From: Alphaproteobacteria bacterium UBA1303
GTDB lineage: Bacteria; Pseudomonadota; Alphaproteobacteria; Micropepsales; Micropepsaceae
Length of the DNA stretch: 31,361 nucleotides
Reading direction: 5' to 3'
Assembly: GCA_002307315.1 (NCBI GenBank)
Contig: DBTZ01000050.1
Location: forward strand, 1-31,361
The position numbers and the translations under genes were made by a program. This document shows positions 1-8,573 of the stretch, in pieces (the stretch's first letter is position 1; the number at the start of each line of letters is the position of its first letter). The notes under the pieces are model-generated. The model was not told the origin of the DNA. It was given only the letters and a program-made list of their open reading frames with translations, and searched no databases.

Positions 1-437
1 GCAAGGTGATCCGCGAGATCGTCGAAAAGACCGGCGCCAAGATTAACATCGAAGACGACGGCACGGTGATGGTGGCCTCTGCCGACGGCGAGTCCATCCG
101 TGCCGCGGTCAAGTGGATCAAATCGATCACTGCCGAGCCGGAAATCGGCGAGATCTACGAAGGAAAAATCGTCAAGGTGATGGACTTCGGCGCCTTCGTG
201 AATTTCTTCGGTCCGCGCGACGGCCTCGTTCACATCTCGGAACTCGCCTCCAAGCGGGTGGCCAAGACCTCCGACGTGGTCAAGGAAGGCGACATCGTAA
301 AGGTCAAGCTGCTCGGCTTCGACGATCGCGGCAAGGTGCGCCTGTCGATGAAGGCGGTCGATCAGACCACCGGCGAAGATTTGACCAAGAAAGAAGCAGC
401 GGCGGAAACCGCCCCCGAGACCAAACCGGAAGAATAG
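1..437 (+). CDS. pnp: Polyribonucleotide nucleotidyltransferase (PNPase), C-terminal part
   Basis: This is the 3' end of pnp; the gene is open at the left edge and the frame is read from the codon at position 3. PNPase degrades RNA 3'-to-5' by phosphorolysis and is part of RNA turnover in the cytoplasm. The visible part begins within a KH domain (GKVIREIVEKTGAKINIED, the GxxG-type RNA-binding loop) and continues into an S1 domain of about 70 residues (GEIYEGKIVKVMDFGAFV, then DGLVHISEL and GKVRLSMK). An acidic, low-complexity tail rich in Glu, Ala, Thr and Lys follows and the gene ends with TAG. The two catalytic RNase PH domains lie outside the window. A strong terminator follows directly, so pnp ends its transcription unit here. 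Confidence 0.96.
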   Translation, partial: KVIREIVEKTGAKINIEDDGTVMVASADGESIRAAVKWIKSITAEPEIGEIYEGKIVKVMDFGAFVNFFGPRDGLVHISELASKRVAKTSDVVKEGDIVKVKLLGFDDRGKVRLSMKAVDQTTGEDLTKKEAAAETAPETKPEE

Positions 438-463
438 TCCGGCATTTTCTGTAGAAAATCGAG

Positions 464-498
464 CCGCCCGCGGGATCCCCTCGCGGGCGGTTTCGTTT
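464..498 (+). terminator. Rho-independent terminator of pnp
   Basis: A perfect 9-bp GC-rich stem (CCGCCCGCG at 464-472 and CGCGGGCGG at 482-490) with a 9-nt loop is followed by the T-rich run TTTCGTTT. It starts 26 bp after the pnp stop codon. Confidence 0.9.
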
Positions 499-689
499 AT
501 GCCGGCCCCCGAGGCGATACCGGCGACGAGACGCCGCTCGGCTGCCGGCAGAATGCGCCGCCGTCCCCAAGTGCGATTGAACGCGCTAAATAATGGTTAA
601 CCGCCCTTCATATTCTTGTCAGCATGGCGTGCGGTGGATAGCCTAGCATAGTGGGCATAGTCACCGTCCGGTGGATTTCGGGGAATATC

Positions 690-992
690 ATGACCGTCTT
701 CATGCGCGTGGTCAGTCTCGTTCTGATCGTCATCGCCTTAATGCTGCTGGGCGCCGATCTCATTACCTCGCTGGAAATGCGAGGCACCATTGTGGTGCGG
801 TCGGTGGCGACGGTGTGGAATCTGCTCGATGCGGGCGGTCCCGACGCCGTCAGGCAATGGTGTGCCGGCACACTGCCGTCGTTCCTGTGCGCGGCGGTCG
901 ATTGGCTGCTCGGAGTATATTGCTGGGCGATCCCCGGTCTTCTCGGCGTGGCTTTGGCCTTTGCCTTCGGGCGCAAAGAAACCCAAGACTGA
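690..992 (+). CDS. Small two-helix inner-membrane protein of unknown function
   Basis: This ORF encodes about 100 aa. Two hydrophobic segments are clear: one near residues 5-27 (VVSLVLIVIALMLLGADLI) and one near residues 72-94 (LLGVYCWAIPGLLGVALAFA). The stretch between them is amphipathic and contains Trp and Cys. The protein ends with a short charged tail (GRKETQD), so both termini are probably cytoplasmic. I chose the ATG at 690 because GGGGA lies just upstream; a GTG at 651 and an ATG at 702 in the same frame are alternatives. Short two-helix proteins of this kind are, from memory, common in alphaproteobacteria, but I know no function for them. It stands alone between the pnp terminator and a convergent gene. 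Confidence 0.72.
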   Translation: MTVFMRVVSLVLIVIALMLLGADLITSLEMRGTIVVRSVATVWNLLDAGGPDAVRQWCAGTLPSFLCAAVDWLLGVYCWAIPGLLGVALAFAFGRKETQD

Positions 993-1077
993 TTAAAGGA
1001 AAAAACTCGCTTGGGGCGGCTCGGCGCTGGTTTTTTGCGGGATTTTGGGGCCGAGAGACTTTTTCGCGGACGACGGA

Positions 1078-1641
1078 TTACCGCTCCGCTCCCGGCTTCC
1101 ACAAGACGTCCTTCCTGCCGTTCGCGTTGGCTGCGCGCGCGGCAACAAACAGGTGATCGGACAGTCGGTTGACATAACGCAAGACGACCGGATTGATTTT
1201 CTCCTCGCTTGCCAGTGCTGCTAGCCGCCGTTCGGCCCGGCGCACCACGGTGCGCGCCAGATGCAGGTGTGCGGCCAACACACTGCCTCCGGGAAGTATG
1301 AACGAAGTCAGCGGTTTCAGTTTCGCATTGATTTCCGAAATTTCCGTCTCCAACCGCGTCACTTGGCTGTCGGCCAGACGTAAACGCGCCCGTGCCGCCT
1401 CATCCCGATGCGGCACGCATATATCGGCACCGAGATCGAACAGATCGTTCTGGATGCGCGCCAGCCTTTTGTCCGCCTCGCCTTTGGCGTAAAGCCTCGC
1501 CATGCCGATGACGGCATTGACTTCGTCGATTTCGCCGATGACCTCGATGCGGGCCGCTTGCTTCTTGACCCGCGTACCGTCGCCCAGCGACGTTTCGCCG
1601 TCGTCCCCGGTTTTGGTGGTGATTCGATTGAGCCTGACCAT
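1078..1641 (-). CDS. pduO: PduO-type ATP:cob(I)alamin adenosyltransferase
   Basis: This 187-aa cytoplasmic enzyme transfers the adenosyl group of ATP to cob(I)alamin to make adenosylcobalamin, the cofactor of mutases and some dehydratases. Family hallmarks are in the expected order: the N-terminal ATP-binding motif TKTGDDGETSLGDGTRVKK, the central RTVVRRAERRL helix with its conserved arginines, and the C-terminal YVNRLSDHLFVAAR. The length fits the PduO family and rules out the unrelated CobA/CobO type. I chose the ATG at 1641 (MVRLNRITTKTGDDG), because family members start a few residues before the TKTGD motif; an upstream in-frame start at 1695 would add 18 atypical residues. It diverges from the zinc-ribbon gene at 1736. 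No other cobalamin genes are nearby, so its client enzyme is not indicated here. Confidence 0.93.
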   Translation of the reverse strand: MVRLNRITTKTGDDGETSLGDGTRVKKQAARIEVIGEIDEVNAVIGMARLYAKGEADKRLARIQNDLFDLGADICVPHRDEAARARLRLADSQVTRLETEISEINAKLKPLTSFILPGGSVLAAHLHLARTVVRRAERRLAALASEEKINPVVLRYVNRLSDHLFVAARAANANGRKDVLWKPGAER

Positions 1642-1735
1642 ACTCAAGGCTAACCTACGGCACGAGGCTGCGCAAACCGCTTGCGGATGCCGCACCGGCC
1701 GTTATGCTCGGTTCGTTGGGTTTGAAGGCATCCTC

Positions 1736-1909
1736 ATGCAACAGGAAATAAAACCGGTTACCGAGGTCGATACGCCTCGCGTTGTTTGCGACGGCGGCGG
1801 CAAGCTGGGTCACCCCAAAGTCTATATGGAATTTGGCAACGAGGACACCGTCGATTGCCCTTATTGCGGGCATCGCTTTGTTCTGCGGACGAAAGCGAAC
1901 CGACATTGA
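1736..1909 (+). CDS. Zinc-finger protein, zf-CHCC / NDUFS6-like
   Basis: This 57-aa protein has one Cys, one His and a CxxC pair in the order used by the zf-CHCC family: VCDGG, then GHPKVYMEF, then DCPYCGHRFV. These four ligands would bind one zinc ion. The family is the bacterial counterpart of the C-terminal domain of mitochondrial complex I subunit NDUFS6 and is frequent in alphaproteobacteria. Whether this protein belongs to complex I is inference, as no nuo genes are in the window. GAAGG at 1724-1728 serves as ribosome binding site for the ATG. Its TGA stop overlaps the TTG that probably starts polA, so the two are likely co-transcribed and translationally coupled. Confidence 0.88.
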   Translation: MQQEIKPVTEVDTPRVVCDGGGKLGHPKVYMEFGNEDTVDCPYCGHRFVLRTKANRH

Positions 1910-4716
1910 CCGCTCCCGTAGGTCGACCGATTGCCGCCGGCGATCATCTTTATCTGATCGACGGTTCCGGCTTTCTGTTCCGCGCGTACCACGCGCTGCC
2001 GCCGCTCACCCGCACGGCCGACGGATTGCCGGTGAATGCGGTTTCCGGTTACTGCAACATGCTGTGGAAGCTGTTGGAGGAAATGAACGGTCCCGATGCT
2101 CCGACCCATCTGGCGGTGGTGTTCGATGCCGGCCGCAAGACCTTCCGCAACGAAATCTATTCCGCATACAAGGCCAATCGCCCGGAGCCGCCCGAAGATC
2201 TGATTCCGCAATTCCCCTTGGTGCGCGAGGCAACGCGGGCGTTCTCGGTCTCCTGCGTCGAAGCGCCGGGATATGAGGCCGACGACCTGATCGCCGCTTA
2301 CGCCCGCCAAGCAACCGACGCCGGCGCGCATGTTACCATTGTCTCGTCCGACAAGGATCTGATGCAATTGGTGGCGGACGGACGGGTGCGCCTTTACGAC
2401 GCCATGAAGAACAAACCGATCGGCGTTGCGGAAGTTCTGGAAAAATTCGGCGTATCCCCTGCCAAGGTGCCCGAGGTGCAGGCGTTGGCGGGAGACAGTA
2501 CCGACAACGTGCCGGGGGTTCCCGGCATCGGCATCAAGACCGCCGCCGAGCTGATAAGAACCTACGGCGATCTCGAAACCCTGCTTTTGCGCGCTAATGA
2601 GATCAAACAACCCAAACGCCGCGAAACCTTGATGAATGGTGCCGAAGCCGCCCGGATTTCGCTGAAGCTTGTGCGGCTCGACGATGAAGCCCCCCTGCCG
2701 GCGCCGATCGACGATTTTGCGGTGCGGCCGCTCGAACCCGATACCGTACTAGGGTTTCTCAAAGATATGGAATTCGCCGCCCTGGCGCGACGCATCGCCG
2801 CGAAAATCTGGCGCGAACGCGAAACGGAGATTGCTCCGCCGGAAGAAACCGCGCCGCAGGTCGCCGCGACGATCGATGTTACGGCTTACGAAACCGTAGC
2901 TACGCTGGACCGCCTCGATGAATGGATTTTGGCGGCACGACGAAACGGCGCTATTGCGGTCGATTGCGAGACTACTTCGCTTGATGCGATGCGGGCGGAA
3001 CTGGTTGGCGTGTCGCTGGCGCTTGAGCCCGGCAAGGCTTGCTACATTCCCTGCGGCCACCATGCCGGTGATGGCTTTGCCTTCGAGGGAAGCGGCATTG
3101 CCCAACTTGGCGAAGCCGAATTGCTGGTCAGGTTGAAGCCGCTGTTTGAAGACGAAACCGTGCTGAAGATCGGTCAGAACATCAAATACGATAATTTGAT
3201 TTTTTTGAACCGTGGCGTCCGCATCGCTCCGATCGACGACACCATGCTGATGAGTTACGTGCTCGAAGCCGGTCTGCACGGCCACGGCATGGACGAGTTG
3301 TCGGAGATGCATCTTGGCCACAAGCCGATCGCCTTTGCCGATGTCGCAGGCCGAGGAAAGGACAAGGTCACCTTCGACCGCGTACCGATTAGGGAGGCGA
3401 CGGCTTACGCTGCAGAAGATGCCGACGTGACCATGCGGCTGTGGCATGTGCTGAAGCCGCAGCTTACCGAGCAGCATTTGCGCACGGTGTATGAAACTCT
3501 GGAGCGGCCGATGGTGCCGGTGTTGGTCGATATGGAGCGGACCGGCATTACCGTCGATTGTGCGCTGCTTAGGCGATTATCCAACGACTTTGCGCTAGCG
3601 CAAGGCGCGTTGGAGAAAGAGATTACTGCGCTGGCCGGTCAGACATTCAATATTGCCTCGCCCAAGCAACTTGGAGAAATTCTGTTCGACAGGATGTCGC
3701 TTCCCGGCGGCAAACGCACCAAGACCGGTGCGTGGTCGACCGACGCCGACGCGTTGGAGGAACTGGCCGCCTCTGGCCACGAATTGCCGATCAAGGTGCT
3801 CGCCTGGCGCGGTCTTGCCAAACTGCGCGGTACCTACACCGACGCACTGCCCGAGCACGTCAATCCCAAGACCGGCCGCGTGCATACCTCGTATGCGATG
3901 TCCGCGGCAGCGACCGGTCGGCTCGCCTCTACCGACCCGAACCTGCAGAACATTCCGGTCCGTACCCAGGAAGGCCGCCGCATTCGTCAGGCGTTCGTGG
4001 CGCCGCCCGGCGCCAAACTGATCAGCGCCGACTACAGTCAGATCGAACTGCGCCTTTTGGCACACATCGCGGACATTGCCGCGCTGAAGCAGTCTTTTGC
4101 CGACGGAATCGACATTCACGCCATGACCGCCTCGGAAATTTTCGGCGTACCGGTGAAGGACATGCCGTCGGAAGTGCGCCGTCGGGCCAAGGCGATTAAC
4201 TTCGGTATCGTCTACGGCATTTCCGCCTTTGGTCTGGCGAACCAGCTCGGCATTCCGCGTTCCGATGCCGACGATTACATTAAGCGCTATTTTAAGCGCT
4301 TTCCCGGCATTCGCGATTATATGGAAGCGACCAAGACGTTTGCCCGTACACATGGCTACGTCGAGACCCTGTTCGGCCGCCGCATACATATTCGCGAGAT
4401 AAACTCCAAAAACGCCGGGCTTCGCGGCGGTGCCGAGCGAGCGGCGATCAACGCACCGGTTCAAGGTTCCGCCGCCGACATTATCCGCCGGGCGATGGTG
4501 CGCATGTCGGGCGCCTTGGCATCGAACGGTTTGGCGGCAAAGATGCTGCTGCAGGTGCATGACGAACTGGTATTCGAGTCGCCTGAGGCGGAAGTGGATA
4601 AGACCTGCGCCGTCGCCAAGGCGATAATGGAAAACGCCGCTTTACCGGCGGTAAAACTGGATGTCGCACTGACGGTCGATGCGCGCGCCGCCGACAATTG
4701 GGACGCTGCGCATTAG
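1906..4716 (+). CDS. polA: DNA polymerase I
   Basis: PolA removes RNA primers, fills gaps and serves excision repair. All three domains are present in the 936 residues. The 5' nuclease domain opens with YLIDGSGFLFRAYHALPPL and includes EADDLIAAYA, SSDKDLMQLV and GDSTDNVPGVPGIG. The 3'-5' proofreading domain has intact acidic residues (DCETTSLD near 352, EDADVTMRLW further on). The polymerase domain carries motif A (SADYSQIELRLLAHIA near 706), motif B (RRAKAINFGIVYGISAFG near 758) and motif C (LLQVHDELVFE near 881). The frame stays open back to 1786, but that part lies inside the zinc-ribbon gene. The TTG at 1906 overlaps that gene's TGA stop and precedes the conserved N-terminus by about 14 residues, so I take it as the start. 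No strong Shine-Dalgarno is visible, which fits coupling. Long ORFs antisense to it are coding shadows. Confidence 0.96.
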   Translation: MTAPVGRPIAAGDHLYLIDGSGFLFRAYHALPPLTRTADGLPVNAVSGYCNMLWKLLEEMNGPDAPTHLAVVFDAGRKTFRNEIYSAYKANRPEPPEDLIPQFPLVREATRAFSVSCVEAPGYEADDLIAAYARQATDAGAHVTIVSSDKDLMQLVADGRVRLYDAMKNKPIGVAEVLEKFGVSPAKVPEVQALAGDSTDNVPGVPGIGIKTAAELIRTYGDLETLLLRANEIKQPKRRETLMNGAEAARISLKLVRLDDEAPLPAPIDDFAVRPLEPDTVLGFLKDMEFAALARRIAAKIWRERETEIAPPEETAPQVAATIDVTAYETVATLDRLDEWILAARRNGAIAVDCETTSLDAMRAELVGVSLALEPGKACYIPCGHHAGDGFAFEGSGIAQLGEAELLVRLKPLFEDETVLKIGQNIKYDNLIFLNRGVRIAPIDDTMLMSYVLEAGLHGHGMDELSEMHLGHKPIAFADVAGRGKDKVTFDRVPIREATAYAAEDADVTMRLWHVLKPQLTEQHLRTVYETLERPMVPVLVDMERTGITVDCALLRRLSNDFALAQGALEKEITALAGQTFNIASPKQLGEILFDRMSLPGGKRTKTGAWSTDADALEELAASGHELPIKVLAWRGLAKLRGTYTDALPEHVNPKTGRVHTSYAMSAAATGRLASTDPNLQNIPVRTQEGRRIRQAFVAPPGAKLISADYSQIELRLLAHIADIAALKQSFADGIDIHAMTASEIFGVPVKDMPSEVRRRAKAINFGIVYGISAFGLANQLGIPRSDADDYIKRYFKRFPGIRDYMEATKTFARTHGYVETLFGRRIHIREINSKNAGLRGGAERAAINAPVQGSAADIIRRAMVRMSGALASNGLAAKMLLQVHDELVFESPEAEVDKTCAVAKAIMENAALPAVKLDVALTVDARAADNWDAAH

Positions 4717-4730
4717 CCTTTTTTCGCCGG

Positions 4731-6245
4731 CTACGCCGCGGCGGATTTTAGACAAGTCTCGGGCTGCACGCCGATTTTGCGGAGCAGCTCCGTCAATTCC
4801 GACGTGGCCATGCCTTCGTCGAGTTCGTCGCCCGATGTTCGCAATTTGTTATCGATATACCCCTGCACGAAGCCGGGCTTTACGGCATATCCCGTCACTG
4901 CCTCGCGCGCCTTTTTGGCAAGGCGCGGCTCGGTAAAGGTGCCGGCCGCAAGCAGCTTGATCAACATGATTGCCTTTTCGGCCGCATCCGACGACTGCGT
5001 ATCGATGGCCTCGAACAACTTGGATTGATCGGCCAGGTCGCTCGCGGCGATATCGAGAATGTTGGCGATTTTCCTTCCCGAATTGTCGCCGAAACCGCTG
5101 CTCCGCGCCAGCGCGTTCAACTTCGCCAGGCGATGCAGCCGCTTCAAAATTGGAATGCGAGACGATTGAAATTGAGCGACAAACGCCTTGGATACGACCA
5201 ATCGCATGATGGTGTTGTATAGCGTCAACTTGTTTTCCAACCCAACGATGTTTCCTTCGGCGAAAAACAGCCATTCGATCTGTTCGTCGGGAAGGGTCGA
5301 CATCGCCAGGCAGGCTTTCAGACATTCGGGTTCGATGAACCGCTTGGCCCTGAGTTCGAGGGCGGGGATCAGTTCCTCACGCGACATGAACGGACCGATT
5401 CCCCGCATCGCCAAATCCGTGACCTGGCGGAACAGTTTCATTTCCGTATCGTAGGAATCGATGCGCAGCCTTTTCAGAGAATAAATCTCGGCGACGATCC
5501 GTTCGCCGAGACTGCGGCGCGCCAGCGGTAATTCGCCGACGGAAAACAACCGCGCCAGACGTGCTGCGCCTTGCCCCTCGCCGTACTGCCCCGTTTGTTC
5601 CTTGCCGAGAAATATGTTGATCAGCATCAGCAAAGCTTCGCCAAAATTCTCTTTTTCGCCGATGATATCCTGCAACGCGGACGACATAAGCAAAATTTCG
5701 GCAAGCACCTCGTCGGCTGCACCGCGCACAAACGCGTACCCCGGAGCTTCACGCCGATACATCTCCGTCAACTTCGTCAAGCGGACGGTCTTCTCGTTCC
5801 AATTGGAACAATCGCGTAAGTTTCTCGCCAATGCGCCGTTGAAAATATAAGCGCCGTCCTTGGCAGACGCCAGTTTCACCGCCAAAGGACCGAAACCTTC
5901 CGCCTTAACCTCGGGAAAGACGTCATCGCGTTTATCGTCGAACACGCGCGCATAGACCGCGTTAATGAGCCTATCGAGTTCGCGGATGGTTTCCTGCACC
6001 GGAGTACCGTCGGCGGAGGAACGGGCGACCGCAATTTTCTGCATTGCTTGCTGCAGGTACATGCCGGCATTCTCGAGCTTGGCGAGCATATCGGCACGGT
6101 GCAGAACCTCAATCACCGTCACCTTGTGCTTGACGAAAAAATCGGGAATCAGACGGTAGATTTTCCGTCTGGCCTGCGTCCGATAGATATCATCACGGGT
6201 CTGGCAGATGCCGTCCTCAGACGTCATGCCATCCATTTCGTCCAT
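4731..6245 (-). CDS. Large helical protein of unknown function
   Basis: I do not recognise this family. The product is about 504 aa from the ATG at 6245, or 519 aa from a GTG at 6290; ATGs at 6236 and 6227 are also possible and no start has a strong ribosome binding site. The sequence is rich in Leu, Ala, Glu, Lys and Arg, has no signal peptide or membrane segment, and looks almost entirely alpha-helical and cytoplasmic. Recognisable stretches include an N-terminal KIYRLIPDFFVKHKVTVIEV, a central ALLMLINIFLGKEQTGQYG, and a C-terminal region around TGYAVKPGFVQGYIDNKL. I see no nucleotide-binding loop, metal-binding cluster or catalytic motif. Its stop codon is 14 bp from the polA stop, in convergent orientation. 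Codon use matches the neighbours, which argues that it is a real resident gene. Confidence 0.82.
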   Translation of the reverse strand: MDEMDGMTSEDGICQTRDDIYRTQARRKIYRLIPDFFVKHKVTVIEVLHRADMLAKLENAGMYLQQAMQKIAVARSSADGTPVQETIRELDRLINAVYARVFDDKRDDVFPEVKAEGFGPLAVKLASAKDGAYIFNGALARNLRDCSNWNEKTVRLTKLTEMYRREAPGYAFVRGAADEVLAEILLMSSALQDIIGEKENFGEALLMLINIFLGKEQTGQYGEGQGAARLARLFSVGELPLARRSLGERIVAEIYSLKRLRIDSYDTEMKLFRQVTDLAMRGIGPFMSREELIPALELRAKRFIEPECLKACLAMSTLPDEQIEWLFFAEGNIVGLENKLTLYNTIMRLVVSKAFVAQFQSSRIPILKRLHRLAKLNALARSSGFGDNSGRKIANILDIAASDLADQSKLFEAIDTQSSDAAEKAIMLIKLLAAGTFTEPRLAKKAREAVTGYAVKPGFVQGYIDNKLRTSGDELDEGMATSELTELLRKIGVQPETCLKSAAA

Positions 6246-6290
6246 TGCGTCGTTTGACACCTTCGTACCCACCCGTCGCGACCGGTTCAC

Positions 6291-6760
6291 TGCTTCGAAA
6301 GGGTATCAAGGCGGGGTTAAAATGCGGTTTTTTCGCAGTGCAAAAAACAAATGCCCGCAACAATTGTGCTGCAAGTGCTAATACTCACCAACACACGATC
6401 TGGGGCAGGCAACGGATTGAACCTTGAATTGCCGCCACCCTTGCGGGCACTGCTGCAACATTTACAGCTTTTTTTGCAAGGCGTAGCATGCGGTCTTCGC
6501 TGGGACACACCGAACTAAATCTCCTTGTCTTCGGTAAAAAAAGTTGTTGGTAACTTTTTTGCGACCTATGGCCGCGTTGCGGCATCGCGCCTGCAACATA
6601 TTTTTCACCATGCATTATTGATGGCTAATACATTGAAATGATAATATTTTTGTCAAAAGCACCCGACAACAGGACCAGCCAAGCGAATCCGTCGCAGTTT
6701 TCAAATTGCTGCAGATGCGTAATAGGTGGGGCCCGGAACAATTAACATGAGAGGTTTGGG
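6291..6760 (+). promoter_or_regulatory. Long leader and promoter region upstream of pckA
   Basis: No convincing gene lies in these 470 bp, which are more AT-rich than the flanks. The region holds the divergent start of the unknown gene and everything needed for pckA expression. A candidate sigma-70-like promoter is TTGATG (6618-6623), a 16-bp spacer and GATAAT (6640-6645). A perfect AT-rich hairpin lies upstream at 6537-6560. The short ORFs in the region lack family features and ribosome binding sites. Confidence 0.45.
6537..6560. terminator. Symmetric AT-rich hairpin, terminator-like
   Basis: AAAAAAGTT (6537-6545) and AACTTTTTT (6552-6560) form a perfect 9-bp stem with the loop GTTGGT. Both flanks end in homopolymers, so the RNA would have a U-run in either direction, as in bidirectional terminators. 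The stem is weak because it has few GC pairs. It may end a transcript from the left or a transcript running towards the unknown minus-strand gene. Confidence 0.35.
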
Positions 6761-8359
6761 TTGAGCGGCGCATTTGGTTTGGAAACGCACGGGTTTAGCA
6801 ACCTTAAAGCGGTATATTGGAATTTGACGCCGTCGGCGTTGTACGAGCAGTCCATTCAGCGCGGCGAGAGCACGCTGTCCGAGGATGGAGCGCTGGTCGT
6901 GCTGACCGGCAAGCACACCGGCCGCTCTGCAAACGACAAGTTCGTCGTCCGCGACGCCAACACCGAGAAAGAGGTTTGGTGGGACAACAACAAGTCGGTC
7001 ACGCCGGAACAGGCGGAACTGCTGTTCCAGGACATGATGAAGTATGCCGAAGGCAAGGAACTGTTCGCCCGCGATTGCTTTGGCGGCGCGGATCTGACCT
7101 ATCGCCTGCCGGTCCGGGTGATCACGGAATATGCGTGGCATAATCTGTTCATGAACAATCTGCTGATCCGGCCGACCAAGGAACAGCTTAAGGATTTCAA
7201 GCCGGAATTCACCGTCATCGATTTGGCGAACTTCCAGGCCGACCCGGCCAAGCACGGCACCAAGACCGGAACCGTGATTTGCGTCGACATCACCCGCAAG
7301 CGGGTTCTGATCGGCGGCACCTCCTATGCCGGCGAGATGAAGAAGTCGGTATTCACCATCCTGAACTACCTGCTGCCGGTGAAGGGCGTCATGCCGATGC
7401 ACTGCTCGGCCAATGTCGGCCCCGAAGGCGCCTCGGCGATCTTTTTCGGCCTGTCGGGCACCGGCAAGACCACCTTGTCGGCCGACGCCAGCCGCACGCT
7501 GATCGGCGACGACGAGCACGGCTGGAGCGACGCGGGCGTCTTCAACTTCGAAGGCGGCTGCTATGCCAAGGTCATCAAGCTGTCGGCCGAAGCCGAACCG
7601 GAAATCTACTCCACCACCAAGCGCTTCGGCACCGTGCTGGAGAACGTGGTGTGCGATCCCGAGACCCGCAAGCTCGATCTCGACGACGACAAGCTTACGG
7701 AAAACACCCGTTCGGCCTATCCGATCGACTTCATCGAAAACGCCTCGGAAACCGGCCGTGCGCCGCAGCCGCACAACATCATCCTCTTGACCGCGGATGC
7801 TTTCGGCGTTCTGCCGCCGATCGCCAAGCTGTCGCCCAGCCAAATGCTGTACCATTTCCTATCGGGCTTTACCTCGAAGCTGGCCGGCACCGAAAAGGGC
7901 GTGACCGAGCCGGAGCCGACGTTCTCGACCTGCTTTGGCGCGCCGTTCATGCCGCGTCATCCGTCGGTCTATGGCAACCTGCTGCGCGCCCTCAAGGATA
8001 AGCACAACTGCGACTGCTGGCTGGTCAACACCGGCTGGTCGGGCGGCCCGGTTTCGGGCGGCGGCAAGCGCATGGCGATCAAGTTGACCCGTACGCTTTT
8101 GAATGCGGCCCTCAGCGGCAAGCTGGCCAAGGCCGAGTTCCGTATCGACGACAATTTCGGTTTCCGCGTTCCGGTGGCCGTGGATGGCGTCGATGCGAAC
8201 GTTCTCAACCCGCGCAACACCTGGGCCGACAAGGCCGCTTACGACGCCATGGCGAAGAAGCTGGCCGGCATGTTCGTCAAGAACTTCAAGAAGTACGAGT
8301 CCCATGTCGACGAGCGCGTCATGAAGAATGCCGCGATCATCGCCAAGGCGGCGGAATAA
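6761..8359 (+). CDS. pckA: Phosphoenolpyruvate carboxykinase (ATP)
   Basis: PckA converts oxaloacetate and ATP to phosphoenolpyruvate, CO2 and ADP, the first committed step of gluconeogenesis from TCA-cycle carbon. The 532-aa length is normal for the ATP-dependent family. The ATP-binding P-loop (GLSGTGKTT, residues about 230-238) and the metal-binding kinase-2 motif (LIGDDEHGW, about 247-255) are intact, as is the PEPCK-specific region near FEGGCYAK. The start is a TTG at 6761, with AGAGG in GAGAGGTTTGGG upstream; there is no suitable in-frame ATG before the conserved N-terminus (FGLETHGFSNLKAVYWNL). It is a single-gene unit with its own terminator. In several alphaproteobacteria pckA neighbours the chvI/chvG regulators; that arrangement is not seen here. 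Confidence 0.97.
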   Translation: MSGAFGLETHGFSNLKAVYWNLTPSALYEQSIQRGESTLSEDGALVVLTGKHTGRSANDKFVVRDANTEKEVWWDNNKSVTPEQAELLFQDMMKYAEGKELFARDCFGGADLTYRLPVRVITEYAWHNLFMNNLLIRPTKEQLKDFKPEFTVIDLANFQADPAKHGTKTGTVICVDITRKRVLIGGTSYAGEMKKSVFTILNYLLPVKGVMPMHCSANVGPEGASAIFFGLSGTGKTTLSADASRTLIGDDEHGWSDAGVFNFEGGCYAKVIKLSAEAEPEIYSTTKRFGTVLENVVCDPETRKLDLDDDKLTENTRSAYPIDFIENASETGRAPQPHNIILLTADAFGVLPPIAKLSPSQMLYHFLSGFTSKLAGTEKGVTEPEPTFSTCFGAPFMPRHPSVYGNLLRALKDKHNCDCWLVNTGWSGGPVSGGGKRMAIKLTRTLLNAALSGKLAKAEFRIDDNFGFRVPVAVDGVDANVLNPRNTWADKAAYDAMAKKLAGMFVKNFKKYESHVDERVMKNAAIIAKAAE

Positions 8360-8380
8360 TACCGATTGCCTAGCAACAAG

Positions 8381-8415
8381 AACGGCGCCTCATATCTGGG
8401 GCGCCGTTTTTTTTT
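8381..8415 (+). terminator. Rho-independent terminator of pckA
   Basis: AACGGCGCC (8381-8389) pairs perfectly with GGCGCCGTT (8400-8408) and runs into nine consecutive T residues. It begins 22 bp after the pckA stop. Confidence 0.93.
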
Positions 8416-8573
8416 GTATTTCCCAAACCGTCGGCTGCCGAGCGGTGGACTGGCGTCCGCCCGATCGCTTTTCGACGGGTTGCAAAAATCGGAACAATAC
8501 CCCCACGAGTGCCGCTTGGGATAAGCCGGAAAAGCGCGTAGGATCGGCAGGCGATAAGAAGGGAAAACCGGCG

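Noticed and set aside
1786..1905. Upstream extension of PolA by 40 residues
   Set aside because: This stretch lies inside the zinc-ribbon gene in another frame, and the residues do not resemble any PolA N-terminus.
3595..4560. 321-aa open frame antisense to the polymerase domain of polA
   Set aside because: polA motifs A to C are intact in the forward frame; the reverse product shows no motif or ribosome binding site.
6701..7855. 384-aa open frame antisense to pckA
   Set aside because: It overlaps the confident pckA gene and its leader, and reads as a shadow product.
8328..8573. N-terminal extension of the chagasin-like protein
   Set aside because: It would cross the pckA stop and terminator and bury the signal peptide; the ATG at 8574 has a good ribosome binding site.
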